In this document: positions 54,982 through 64,000 of the stretch, piece after piece
Position numbering within the stretch: the stretch's first letter is position 1
Layout of the letters: every line of letters starts with the position of its first letter
Origin: Echinicola rosea
GTDB lineage: Bacteria; Bacteroidota; Bacteroidia; Cytophagales; Cyclobacteriaceae
DNA: 64,000 nucleotides
Assembly: GCF_005281475.1 (NCBI RefSeq)
Contig: NZ_CP040106.1
Span: forward strand, 129,501 to 193,500
Direction of reading: 5' to 3'
Position numbers and translations under genes: made by a program
Notes under the pieces: generated by a model
Database searches by the model: none
What the model was told of the DNA's origin: nothing
What the model saw: only the letters and a program-made list of their open reading frames with translations

Positions 54982-57900
54982 TTATTCCTTTACCACGAAC
55001 ACCACATTCATAAAGGAACCTTCATAGACTTCAGCACCATCTATAACATCATAGGTTAATACACCTGTTTCAGAAACTTGTACGTTTTCAAACAAACTTT
55101 CATCAAACCATGTAATATGGTATTCCAATTCATTTGCAGGCAATACAGGAATTCCTTCCGAAGCCCCGGTGCTGCTCACCAATGGATTCGTAAATTGACT
55201 GATATACTTGGAATGTAAATCTATGGTACCGAAGGTATCTCCTGAAGGCACCTGCTCTTCATTCACAGGAATGAGCACAGATGGCATGTAAAAGAATTTT
55301 GGCAGTGTTGCCTTAAGGGATTTAATAACACCGTCTGTTCCTGCAACCAGTACACGATCCTTCTGACCTGTCTCAGCAGCCTCAATCGTACCAATGTTTG
55401 TATTAATCTCACGTATTCTTACATTACCATCTTTTACATCAAGCCTAACCGAAACGGCTTCACCTGAAAAATCCCCTACTCCTACATTACCCACTTGGTA
55501 AATATGCTCGGTATTCGATTGTGCCTTTGCTGTGGTATTTTCTATTTGCCATGGCTCCGTTACATTTGTTTGTATCCATGTAGCATCATTAGTTGAGGGA
55601 TCTCCATCAGGGTCTTCAATATAAGTATATACATCGCCCGTCATTTCATCAACATAGATATCACCTCCCTCTCCTGTCGTGCCGTTTCCGTTCGGGTTGC
55701 CCGTTCCGCTCTGCGTGACATCAAAGCTCACCGCTGAACCATCAACGGCAGTATGCGTTACCGTGCCGTTGTTAACCGCCAGCATGTCAGAAAGGCCACT
55801 CGCCTGTTCCCAGGTATCGGTCGTAGGATTATACGTGTAGATTTCCCCTGTCGATTCGTCAACATAGATATCACCGCCTTTGCCTTGGGTGTCGTTACCG
55901 TTCGGGTCGCCCGTCCCGCTCTGCGTGACATCAAAGCTCACCGCTGAACCATCAACGGCAGTATGCGTTACCGTGCCGTTGTTAACCGCCAGCATGTCGG
56001 AAAGGCCGCTCGCCTGTTCCCAGGTATCGGTCGTAGGATTATACGTGTAGATTTCCCCTGTCGATTCGTCAACATAGATATCACCGCCCTTGCCTTGGGT
56101 ATCGTTACCGTTCGGGTCGCCCGGGCCGCTCTGCGTGATATCAAAGCTCACCGCTGAACCATCAACGGCAGTATGTGTAACCGTGCCATTGTTCACCTCA
56201 AGCATATCGGTGTTTTTATCCCACTCTCCAGTCGTTTCATTGTATACATACGTGTCGCCCGTGCTGTTGTCGATATACACATCACCACTCTCGCCTGACG
56301 TACCGTTATCATTGGGGTCGCCCTCGTCAACCGTGATCGAATCGCCATCGCCGCCAACCTTTACCCAGTCCGTACCATCATTGGTATATACCGTTCCTGT
56401 GGTTTCATCGACATAGATATCACCGGCCGCCCCAACTGTACCGTTGTCGTTCGGATCGCCCGTCCCGCTTTGCGTGACATCAAAGCTCACCGCTGAACCA
56501 TCAACGGCAGTATGCGTTACCGTGCCGTCCTCTACACTCAGGCTGTCGCTGTTGACCTCCCACTCCCCGCTTTCCGGGTTGTAAACATAGGTGTCCCCTG
56601 TGCTGTTGTCAACATACACATCGCCCGCTTCGCCTGGCGTGCCGTTATCGTTGGGGTCGCCCTCGTCAACCGTGATCGAATCGCCGTCGCCGCCGACCTT
56701 TACCCAGTCCGTACCATCATTGGTATATACCGTTCCTGTGGTTTCATCGACATAGATATCACCGGCCGCGCCAACTGTACCGTTGTCATTCGGATCGCCC
56801 GTCCCGCTTTGCGTGACATCAAAGCTCACCGCTGAACCATCAACGGCAGTATGTGTAACCGTGCCATTGTTCACCTCAAGCATATCGGTGTTTTTATCCC
56901 ACTCTCCAGTCGTCTCATTGTATACATACGTGTCGCCCGTGCTGTTGTCGATATACACATCACCACTCTCGCCTGACGTACCGTTATCATTGGGGTCGCC
57001 ATCGTCAACCGTGATCGAATCGCCGTCGCCACCAACTTTCACCCAATCGGTACCGTCGTATGCGTATACATCCCCGGTACTCTCGTCCACATATACATCC
57101 CCGGCCTCGCCAACTGTAACGTTGTCATTCGGATTTCCTGATCCGCTTTGCGTTATATCGAAACTCTCGGTGTTGCCATCAAGGTCGGTATGGGTTACTT
57201 TTCCACCTGATACCGTCAGGCTGTCGCTGTTGACCTCCCACTCCCCGCTTTCCGGGTTGTAAACATAGGTGTCCCCTGTGCTGTTGTCAATGTACACATC
57301 GCCCGCTTCGCCTGGCGTGCCGTTATCGTTGGGGTCCCCATCGTCAACCGTGATCGAATCACCGTCGCCACCGACCTTAATCCAGTCCGTACCATCATTG
57401 GTATATACCGTCCCTGTGGTTTCATCGACATAGATATCACCGGCCTCGCCAACTGTAACGTTGTCGTTCGGATTTCCTGATCCGCTTTGCGTTATATCGA
57501 AACTCTCGGTGTTGCCATCAAGGTCGGTATGGGTTACTTTTCCACCTGATACCGTCAGGCTGTCGCTGTTGACCTCCCACTCCCCGCTTTCCGGGTTGTA
57601 AACATAGGTGTCCCCTGTGCTGTTGTCAATGTACACATCGCCCGCTTCGCCTGGCGTGCCGTTATCGTTGGGGTCCCCATCGTCAACCGTGATCGAATCA
57701 CCGTCGCCACCGACCTTAATCCAGTCCGTACCATCATTGGTATATACCGTCCCTGTGGTTTCATCGACATAGATATCACCGGCCTCTCCTGTCGTGCCGT
57801 TTTCGTTCGGGTTGCCCGTTCCGCTCTGCGTGACATCAAAGCTCACCGCTGAACCATCAACGGCAGTATGCGTTACCGTGCCGTTGTTAACCGCCAGCAT

Positions 57901-60489
57901 GTCGGAAAGGCCGCTCGCCTGTCCCCAGGTATCGGTCGTAGGATTATACGTGTAGATTTCCCCTGTCGATTCGTCAACATAGATATCACCGCCTTTGCCT
58001 TGGGTGTCGTTACCGTTCGGGTCGCCCGTGCCGCTCTGCGTGACATCAAAGCTCACCGCTGAACCGTCAACGGCAGTATGTGTAACCGTGCCGTTCTCAA
58101 CTGCCAGCATATCGGTGTTTTTATCCCACTCTCCAGTCGTCTCATTGTATACATACGTGTCGCCCGTGCTGTTGTCAATGTACACATCACCACTCTCGCC
58201 TGGCGTGCCGTTATCGTTGGGGTCGCCATCGTCAACCGTGATCGAATCGCCGTCGCCACCAACTTTCACCCAATCGGTACCGTCGTATGCATATACATCC
58301 CCGGTACTCTCGTCCACATATACATCGCCGGCCTCGCCAACTGTAAAGTTGACGTTCGGATCGCCAGTGCCTGTTTGGGTTATATTAAAGCTTATTTCGG
58401 TATTATTTTCAGACGTATAGGTGTACGTTCCGTCCCCATTATCCTTAAGAGTGGTTACCGTCTCATTGGACTTTACAAGCTCATCAAAGCTTATGGTCTG
58501 CGTGTCACCTGCATCGTCAACGTAGGTGAATTTATCTCCATCGTAGCTCACATTCCCGCCGACGCTCTGGATGTACTCCTCTACCGTCGTGTAATCATTG
58601 CCGTTGATCGTAACGGGACCCTCATTGATGATTTCCTCGAACTGTTCCACCACACCGGCAGGAATGTCCACTGCTGTTCCCGTACCCGCAATGGGATCGC
58701 CATTCTCGTCGATCTCCGATTCGTTGTAATACGTATAGGTACCGTCGCCATTGTCCACAAGGGTGGTTACCGTTTCGTGTTCTTTTACAAGCTCTTCAAT
58801 GTTGATGACCTGCTCATTACCTTCTTCATCCACATAGGTGATATTTTCACCGTCGTAATATACATTGCCGCCTACGTTCTCGATCAGCTCCGTAATGGAT
58901 TTCTTTACGGTCTCATTATTGATGATGTCACCGAATTCATTGACCACAGCTGACGGTACATTGATGATCGTCTCCAGTCCTTCCTCGTTCGAATAGGTAT
59001 ATGTCCCATCACCATTGTCCACCAAGGTGGTTACCGTCTCGTGTTCTTTTACAAGCTCTTCGATGTTGATGACCTGCTCATTACCTTCTTCATCCACATA
59101 GGTGATATTTTCACCGTCGTAATATACATTGCCGCCTACGTTCTCGATCAGCTCCGTAATGGATTTCCTTACCGTCTCATTATTGATGATGTCACCGAAT
59201 TCATTGATCACAGCTGACGGTACATTGATGATCGTCTCCAGGCCTTCCTCGTTCGAATAGGTATATGTCCCATCACCATTGTCCACAAGGGTGGTTACCG
59301 TTTCGTGTTCTTTTACAAGCTCTTCGATGTTGATGACCTGCTCATTACCCTCTTCATCCACATAGGTGATATTTTCACCGTCATAATATACATTGCCGCC
59401 TACATTCTCGATCAGCTCCGTAATGGATTTCCTTACCGTCTCATTATTGATGATATCACCGAATTCATTGACCACAGCTGACGGTACATTGATGATCGTC
59501 TCCAGTCCCTCCTCGTTCGAATAGGTATATGTCCCATCACCATTGTCCACCAAGGTGGTTACCGTCTCGTGTTCTTTTACAAGCTCTTCGATGTTGATGA
59601 CCTGCTCATTACCCTCTTCATCCACATAGGTGATATTTTCACCATCATAATATACATTGCCGCCTACGTTCTCGATCAGCTCTGTAATGGACTTCCTTAC
59701 CGTCTCATTATTGATGATGTCACCGAACTCATTGATCACATCTGACGGTACATTGATGATCGTCTCCAGTCCCTCCTCATTCTTATAGGTGTAGGTACCG
59801 TCGCCATTGTCCACTAGGGTAGATGTTGTTTCATTCAATAACGTTTCAATGCTAACCTCTACTAAATCCCCCTCTTCAGTGGTATAGCTAAATGAATCAC
59901 CATTATAGTAGACATTTCCTCCGTTTTGCTCGATGATTTCCACCAGCTCTTGTAAAACCTCAGTATTGTTTACTATCTCCGTAAACATATTCACAACGTC
60001 TGAAGGAACATTTATGATCGTCTCCTCTCCTTTTTCGTTGGTATAAAGATATGTCCCATCCCCTTTTTCTTCCAAAGTGGACGTAGTTTCCTGTAGTAAA
60101 TCGCTGATATCGATTTGCACCAAATCGCCCTCTTCATTTACATAGAAGAACTGCTTTTTTTCAGGATCAAATATCACATTATTGGCATCATCACCAGTAG
60201 ATCTCAGCCTTCTCCATTTGTTTGAAAACCAGTAATAATAACCTGGTGAAATCAAGTCACTGTCTGTGATATTGAAAACCAACAGGCTTTCAATATTTCC
60301 TTCAGTTATCGTTTCGTTATCCGTAACGCTCTTCAATGCTATTCTTGGGATCAAAACTCCTTTATCTGATGAAACGATCTCCAATTGAGATGAAGGGTTC
60401 GGCGTGTTGGTTCCTATCCCTACTTGAGCATTGGCATACCCCGCTCCTAGGCAAAATAGCAACACTAAAAGTAAATTTTTCATGCTCAT
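54982..60489 (-). CDS. Giant repeat-rich secreted protein
   Basis: About 1,835 residues. Signal peptide MKNLLLVLLFCLGAGYANAQ, then VGIGTNTPNPSSQLEIVSSD, a start seen in fibre-like Bacteroidota proteins. Block 1 (about 135-677) holds six 88-residue repeats with GDGTYTY, INVPS and GGNVYYDG cores; four are almost identical. Block 2 (about 700-1643) alternates GDPNDNGTPGE-type Gly-rich turns with VTHTAVDGSAVSFDVTQSG units, with ten such VSFDVTQ-type cores. The last 190 residues are unique and tail-fibre or chaperone-like. I use the ATG at 60489 (another at 60483), since the longer frame to 60558 overlaps the CHU_C gene. Acidic throughout, it suggests a calcium-binding filament or adhesin. No T9SS C-terminal signal is obvious. 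Confidence 0.82.
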   Translation of the reverse strand: MSMKNLLLVLLFCLGAGYANAQVGIGTNTPNPSSQLEIVSSDKGVLIPRIALKSVTDNETITEGNIESLLVFNITDSDLISPGYYYWFSNKWRRLRSTGDDANNVIFDPEKKQFFYVNEEGDLVQIDISDLLQETTSTLEEKGDGTYLYTNEKGEETIINVPSDVVNMFTEIVNNTEVLQELVEIIEQNGGNVYYNGDSFSYTTEEGDLVEVSIETLLNETTSTLVDNGDGTYTYKNEEGLETIINVPSDVINEFGDIINNETVRKSITELIENVGGNVYYDGENITYVDEEGNEQVINIEELVKEHETVTTLVDNGDGTYTYSNEEGLETIINVPSAVVNEFGDIINNETVRKSITELIENVGGNVYYDGENITYVDEEGNEQVINIEELVKEHETVTTLVDNGDGTYTYSNEEGLETIINVPSAVINEFGDIINNETVRKSITELIENVGGNVYYDGENITYVDEEGNEQVINIEELVKEHETVTTLVDNGDGTYTYSNEEGLETIINVPSAVVNEFGDIINNETVKKSITELIENVGGNVYYDGENITYVDEEGNEQVINIEELVKEHETVTTLVDNGDGTYTYYNESEIDENGDPIAGTGTAVDIPAGVVEQFEEIINEGPVTINGNDYTTVEEYIQSVGGNVSYDGDKFTYVDDAGDTQTISFDELVKSNETVTTLKDNGDGTYTYTSENNTEISFNITQTGTGDPNVNFTVGEAGDVYVDESTGDVYAYDGTDWVKVGGDGDSITVDDGDPNDNGTPGESGDVYIDNSTGDTYVYNETTGEWDKNTDMLAVENGTVTHTAVDGSAVSFDVTQSGTGDPNGNDTQGKGGDIYVDESTGEIYTYNPTTDTWGQASGLSDMLAVNNGTVTHTAVDGSAVSFDVTQSGTGNPNENGTTGEAGDIYVDETTGTVYTNDGTDWIKVGGDGDSITVDDGDPNDNGTPGEAGDVYIDNSTGDTYVYNPESGEWEVNSDSLTVSGGKVTHTDLDGNTESFDITQSGSGNPNDNVTVGEAGDIYVDETTGTVYTNDGTDWIKVGGDGDSITVDDGDPNDNGTPGEAGDVYIDNSTGDTYVYNPESGEWEVNSDSLTVSGGKVTHTDLDGNTESFDITQSGSGNPNDNVTVGEAGDVYVDESTGDVYAYDGTDWVKVGGDGDSITVDDGDPNDNGTSGESGDVYIDNSTGDTYVYNETTGEWDKNTDMLEVNNGTVTHTAVDGSAVSFDVTQSGTGDPNDNGTVGAAGDIYVDETTGTVYTNDGTDWVKVGGDGDSITVDEGDPNDNGTPGEAGDVYVDNSTGDTYVYNPESGEWEVNSDSLSVEDGTVTHTAVDGSAVSFDVTQSGTGDPNDNGTVGAAGDIYVDETTGTVYTNDGTDWVKVGGDGDSITVDEGDPNDNGTSGESGDVYIDNSTGDTYVYNETTGEWDKNTDMLEVNNGTVTHTAVDGSAVSFDITQSGPGDPNGNDTQGKGGDIYVDESTGEIYTYNPTTDTWEQASGLSDMLAVNNGTVTHTAVDGSAVSFDVTQSGTGDPNGNDTQGKGGDIYVDESTGEIYTYNPTTDTWEQASGLSDMLAVNNGTVTHTAVDGSAVSFDVTQSGTGNPNGNGTTGEGGDIYVDEMTGDVYTYIEDPDGDPSTNDATWIQTNVTEPWQIENTTAKAQSNTEHIYQVGNVGVGDFSGEAVSVRLDVKDGNVRIREINTNIGTIEAAETGQKDRVLVAGTDGVIKSLKATLPKFFYMPSVLIPVNEEQVPSGDTFGTIDLHSKYISQFTNPLVSSTGASEGIPVLPANELEYHITWFDESLFENVQVSETGVLTYDVIDGAEVYEGSFMNVVFVVKE
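55680..58350. repeat. Nested direct repeats (210-bp and 339-bp periods)
   Basis: Two almost identical copies with a 339-bp period lie at about 57137-57447 and 57476-57786. Another unit with a 210-bp period is found at about 55770-55980 and 55980-56190, with a third copy near 57880-58080. They encode block 2 of the giant protein. GC content is visibly higher than in the flanking genes. Confidence 0.85.
58725..59830. repeat. Four near-identical 264-bp tandem repeats
   Basis: Recurrent phrases such as CTCGATCAGCTCCGTAATGG stand near 58880, 59144, 59408 and 59672, spacing 264 bp. These encode 88-residue repeats 2-5 of the giant protein; repeats 1 and 6 on either side are diverged. Confidence 0.88.
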
Positions 60490-60524
60490 ATTATTTTGGT
60501 CAAATGTCTTACAATATTTTTTTG

Positions 60525-62123
60525 TTATTCTAATGGTTCTGAGATTACCTGGATCCACCCTTTAAACTCTTCCTTTTGGCCATTTTGCATTATGACTTCG
60601 AGCACATAAAAGTAGGTTCCATCGACCAAGCCTTTTGCGGCCCAATCATTTTGGTAATCTTCAGCTTCATATACATGGTCACCCAACCGATTGAAGATGG
60701 TGATCCTATTTTCTTTAAACTTGTTCAGCCCATTGATTATGAATGTATCGTTATCTAAATCACCATTTGGGGTAATCACATTGGGTAAAAAGAACTTGTT
60801 TACCTTATTAATGTCCTCATCTTCGTTGTCTTCTGGATTAGCATCTTCTTCTGCCGAATTCACATTTACTGCGTTTAGGATCGTCCCCTCTTTTTCCGTC
60901 GTAATGGTCAGCTTAATGACCATTTCATCTCCAGCAATAAATTCTGGAATGCTCCACATCAAGGTCTGTCCATTCACTTCCAGCTCATACTCCAAAAGCC
61001 CAAATGCCGACTCCACTGTCATCTCTTTAAAGCGAGTTCCCGGAGGAAGATTATCCACCAGCACCACATCAGTAGCATTGACATCACTGTTATTTTGCAC
61101 TATAATTTCATACTCAAGATCATCTCCTTCCCATACCACTTTCTCAAATGACGTCTTGGTAACCCTTAAATCAGTAATTCCGCTTTGTATCAAAGCAAAG
61201 GTGTACACCCCGCTAGCATTAAGCCGTGCCTTTGCGGTGACAGTGTAGTTTTCAATATCTACCACTCCTCCCAAATCAATCCATTGCCCCTCTTCCTCAT
61301 CCCATTTTACGATGTGAATATTACGCTTTTCTTCACCTAGGATAAATGCAGGAGTGGTCACATCACGCCAGGACAACGTCACATCTATATCTTCACCTCC
61401 ACCACTTACCCAGTTCAAAACCCAATATTCTGAATCATCAATCTCCTGAATTTTTGACTCCTTATTTGCCCGCGGATAGTGCGCATCGGGATCCTCAAAA
61501 AAATACTTGGTTTCTGCCGTATATAAATCACCCGCAGGGGAATACGACATCCCATCGAACCTAAAGTAACCTTTATCACCGATTGGACATATAAAATCCT
61601 CATTTCCACTCTTTTGAATCACCCCATCAACATGACTATCGTCTGAAACATTGCTGTGGGTCGCACCATTTTCGAAAATGATCAATCCTCCGTATCCATC
61701 ACCTTGGACAATCCCACGCCTGAAATCTCCATTACCCGCAACACTCAACACCCCTCCCAAATGAAATGCATACTGGTCGTGGCCATTATCAAATACCACA
61801 TCATTGAGTTCAGCGATCTGACTACCGGTAATTTCTTGAATTCCAGAAAGCCCTATAAAGCGTGTCATTCCTGCATTGCCTCCTTTGGTAAAAGTGACTT
61901 CTCCATCATTTTTAAAATGGGAATACACGTATAGGTCCCCATCATTTACTATGGACCCCTCCACCTTGTTTTCCAAAGGAAACAAGGTGGAAACTGTTGT
62001 TCCTTCCGCTATTGTCATCACGCCGTGATTGGAAGTCTGTGCATTGGCTATGTCACAAACCACCATCAGTATCATTATGGCCAGACTAGCGATAAGCGAT
62101 ATGTTATTCCTTCCTGGCATCAT
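60525..62123 (-). CDS. Secreted protein with DUF11 domain and CHU_C/type B T9SS sorting domain
   Basis: A 532-residue exported protein: signal peptide to about 29 (IANAQ), a beta-rich body (about 30-310), a DUF11-like domain (about 315-430, VTKTSFEKVVWEGDDLEYEI and VVLVDNLPPGTRFKEM), and a C-terminal gliding-associated CHU_C domain (about 445-530) with FLPNVITPNGDLDNDTFII, ITIFNRLGDHVYE and GLVDGTYFYVLEV. This domain directs type IX secretion and surface attachment of the type B group. Its ATG overlaps the OmpA-family stop (ATGA), so the two are translationally coupled. The giant repeat gene follows 35 bases after its stop. Confidence 0.87.
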   Translation of the reverse strand: MMPGRNNISLIASLAIMILMVVCDIANAQTSNHGVMTIAEGTTVSTLFPLENKVEGSIVNDGDLYVYSHFKNDGEVTFTKGGNAGMTRFIGLSGIQEITGSQIAELNDVVFDNGHDQYAFHLGGVLSVAGNGDFRRGIVQGDGYGGLIIFENGATHSNVSDDSHVDGVIQKSGNEDFICPIGDKGYFRFDGMSYSPAGDLYTAETKYFFEDPDAHYPRANKESKIQEIDDSEYWVLNWVSGGGEDIDVTLSWRDVTTPAFILGEEKRNIHIVKWDEEEGQWIDLGGVVDIENYTVTAKARLNASGVYTFALIQSGITDLRVTKTSFEKVVWEGDDLEYEIIVQNNSDVNATDVVLVDNLPPGTRFKEMTVESAFGLLEYELEVNGQTLMWSIPEFIAGDEMVIKLTITTEKEGTILNAVNVNSAEEDANPEDNEDEDINKVNKFFLPNVITPNGDLDNDTFIINGLNKFKENRITIFNRLGDHVYEAEDYQNDWAAKGLVDGTYFYVLEVIMQNGQKEEFKGWIQVISEPLE

Positions 62124-64000
62124 TTAATTTCAATTATTATTTCCTGTAGTCCTGTATCAAAAGAGGCCATCCGAGACTGGTGTTTGGTACCCTGAACTTC
62201 CTCTACATTCTCAAACCACTCCTTGGACAACCTTTTGGAGGAAATCCCTCTCCCCGTCAAATAGTCCACGGACATAGATGCCCATTTCTCAAAAACTGCT
62301 TGATCAGAAGCTCCTAAAAAACGTAAAACCACCTTTGGATTCATCTGCAAAAACAGCTTTAATCGCTCTAACGTCATCAACTGCTCTCCACCAAGGGCAT
62401 CTTCTTCTGGCTCAAAATCCAATTTGTCCGCCTCTGCTTTTTTGAGCAATTCGTCCAAGGAACTGGTAAGTGAACAGTAATCCTTGTACTCCTTGTGATT
62501 GGCCAACCAATCATCGACAGCAACTTTAAGCACGAGTTCACTTCGTCTGTTAAGTTGATGTTGGTCTTCGCTGCAGTCCTTGCCATCAGGACAATCTACT
62601 GCCAAGCGTCCTTCTCCAAACCAATTGACATTTATCCGTTCTTTGGGTATTCCCTTTCCTACCATATAATCCTCCACTGACTTTGCCCTGCTCTTACTCA
62701 GTCGCTGATTGTAGCGATCGGTAGCCCTAGAGTCCGTATGGGAACTCACATCCAAGGACAATCGGGGATACATCTTCATAACTTCCACTACATCATCTAG
62801 GATATCATGCTCAGTCCTTCGGATAAGGCTCCTGTCCAAGTCATAATAGATGATTTCTGTAATGGCTATATCAGCCGCGGGGATCTTGGCCAAATAGTAT
62901 GTTCTTTTGATGGTTCCGGAATCCAACCCGACACTCGATATACTCTTATCGTACACAGGAAAGTAGCCTTCAAGATCGATTTTGATCTCATAATTTTGCT
63001 CTGCTGACAAATCCGCAAGAAACGTCCCCTCCTCTTTTCTTTTCCATTCCACACTATCACCGTCGATTTGGTGAAGGACCACTGGGGCATTTTCCAAAAC
63101 ATTTCCATCGCAATCCATCACTTTTGCCAATAGCTTTCTCCGAGCGGGAAGCAATTGATAAATATCATCAAGACCTTCTTCTCCTTTTCTGTTTGAACTT
63201 ATATAGATTTCTTCGTCACCGTACTGTCGGTAAGCAAAGTCATCACTGACCGAATTGACTTTCTCCCCCATATTGACTGCTTGGCCAAAGACCTCACCTG
63301 TGAGTGACCTAGCAGAAAAAATATCTAAGCCTCCGTATCCGGAATGGCCATCTGACGCAAAATAGAATTTACCTTTATATGCAAAGGGATCCCTTTCATT
63401 GGACTTGGAATTGATCCTCTCCCCTAAATTTGCCGGAGCAGAAAAAATAAACCTGTCACCTTCTTTATAATAGGTAACATAGTAAATATCGTAACCTCCG
63501 TATCCGCCTTCCATGTTGGACGCAAAGTATAATCGACTGGTCTCCTGATCAGCAAAAGGCGTAATCAGGCCATACTTGAGTGGTGAATTCCGTGGAAATG
63601 GCTGGGCAAACAAGAGCCTGCCGTCTTTATTGATTGCACCGTAATACAACTCGGGCTGTATCTCAAAGTCGCGGCTTTTCACCTCATCTTTCAGGTCCCT
63701 TGTTACCGAAAAGAACATATAATCCACTCCCTCAACAGTGACGACACTGGGGTCGCTTACATGCATAAAGCCACTGCCCTTCGTATTGACCGCATGAATA
63801 TTACCTTCAGCATCCTGGCGGTAAATCTTAAGGTAATCACGTCCAGTCCATTCATAGATCTCCTCTCCATACATCTTGTTCTTGGCATCAAACCGAAGTT
63901 TCTTCACCCGTGCCCCATCATCAAGCTTTTCTCCCCTATCTGACACAAAGTAGCGATTCCCATTTGCGTCTTTGTCAAGTATAAAATCAGCTGCTACGCT
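62120..64000 (-). CDS. OmpA-family protein with PD40-like repeats (5' end outside window)
   Basis: At least 626 residues; the frame is open to the window edge, so the start is missing. The first part (about 20-290 of the visible sequence) has PD40/WD40-like propeller repeats (RLYFASNMEGGYGGYDIYYV, FYFASDGHSGYGGLDIFSAR, EIYISSNRKGEEGLDDIY). A carboxypeptidase-like segment follows (about 295-370), then the OmpA peptidoglycan-binding domain (IIYYDLDRSLIRRTEHDILD, SSHTDSRATDRYNQRLSKSR, NRRSELVL; about 385-490). An extra tail of about 130 residues follows. This architecture is that of PorE/SprE-neighbouring proteins near PorP/SprF and surface adhesins. It is translationally coupled to the CHU_C gene. 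Confidence 0.87.
   Translation of the reverse strand, partial: SVAADFILDKDANGNRYFVSDRGEKLDDGARVKKLRFDAKNKMYGEEIYEWTGRDYLKIYRQDAEGNIHAVNTKGSGFMHVSDPSVVTVEGVDYMFFSVTRDLKDEVKSRDFEIQPELYYGAINKDGRLLFAQPFPRNSPLKYGLITPFADQETSRLYFASNMEGGYGGYDIYYVTYYKEGDRFIFSAPANLGERINSKSNERDPFAYKGKFYFASDGHSGYGGLDIFSARSLTGEVFGQAVNMGEKVNSVSDDFAYRQYGDEEIYISSNRKGEEGLDDIYQLLPARRKLLAKVMDCDGNVLENAPVVLHQIDGDSVEWKRKEEGTFLADLSAEQNYEIKIDLEGYFPVYDKSISSVGLDSGTIKRTYYLAKIPAADIAITEIIYYDLDRSLIRRTEHDILDDVVEVMKMYPRLSLDVSSHTDSRATDRYNQRLSKSRAKSVEDYMVGKGIPKERINVNWFGEGRLAVDCPDGKDCSEDQHQLNRRSELVLKVAVDDWLANHKEYKDYCSLTSSLDELLKKAEADKLDFEPEEDALGGEQLMTLERLKLFLQMNPKVVLRFLGASDQAVFEKWASMSVDYLTGRGISSKRLSKEWFENVEEVQGTKHQSRMASFDTGLQEIIIEIK

Noticed and set aside
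55753..58953. Plus-strand frames of 64-291 codons opposite the giant repeat gene, several nearly identical to each other
   Set aside because: They are mirror frames of the direct repeats on the minus strand; the encoded sequences are Arg/Val/Ile-rich and lack any domain.
58725..59830. CRISPR-like array
   Set aside because: The repeated units are 264 bp, in frame with a single large gene, and have no short repeat-spacer plan or cas genes.
60490..60558. 23-codon N-terminal extension of the giant gene
   Set aside because: It precedes a normal signal peptide and overlaps the CHU_C gene; the ATG at 60489 or 60483 fits better.

Overview
The window looks like core chromosome of a gliding-clade Bacteroidota, most likely order Cytophagales and close to the Cyclobacteriaceae (Echinicola, Algoriphagus or Cyclobacterium type). 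This is inferred from the gene set: GldH, a CHU_C/type B sorting domain, an NlpE-like lipoprotein, WG-repeat, DUF3667 and DoxX/MauE-type proteins of Bacteroidota flavour, the SDR-type threonine dehydrogenase, RicT encoded next to GldH, start codons mostly without Shine-Dalgarno sequences, and several TAnnTTTG promoter elements. I see no rRNA, tRNA, IS element, integrase, prophage or CRISPR array. Both ends are cut: hemA at the left and an OmpA-family gene at the right.

Layout. 1-8.7 kb: 3' end of hemA, a WG-repeat protein, the floA-nfeD membrane pair, proS, a Ser/Arg-rich lipoprotein and a FadL-like outer-membrane barrel. 8.7-12.7 kb: aroK, a DoxX-like protein and a DUF1599 protein on the minus strand, divergent from folP-cdaA (c-di-AMP synthesis). 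12.8-15.7 kb: divergent kbl and tdh (threonine to glycine plus acetyl-CoA) with an NlpE-like lipoprotein. 15.8-22.3 kb: an ArsC/Spx-like protein, a DUF3667 membrane protein, hemL, an LpoA-like TPR-PBP1 protein and guaA. 22.4-28.7 kb: a six-gene minus-strand operon (agaS-like, two PfkB kinases, class II aldolase, amidohydrolase, secreted GH109-like protein) that reads as N-acetylgalactosamine or related amino-sugar use. 28.7-43.1 kb: M42 peptidase, acyl-CoA carboxylase beta, Ppx, Ldh-family dehydrogenase, OsmC, manC-kdsD, recQ, purD, ricT-gldH. 43.1-50.1 kb: a 1,330-residue helicase with a possible nuclease tail, an SDR, rlmD and a small orphan. 50.2-64 kb: a surface/export locus on the minus strand, read as OmpA/PD40 protein, CHU_C protein, a repeat protein of about 1,835 residues, then a 1,592-residue protein with calcium-type repeats.

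Accessory biology is concentrated in three places: the amino-sugar operon, which lacks a recognisable NagA/AgaA deacetylase but carries an unassigned amidohydrolase; the stand-alone helicase-nuclease, which resembles single-protein phage-defence enzymes; and the surface locus, whose largest gene has three classes of near-identical DNA repeats (264, 339 and 210 bp periods) likely to recombine. Convergent genes are mostly separated by strong palindromes acting as two-way terminators. One of these lies inside the aroK coding region and one covers the stop codons of both neighbours.
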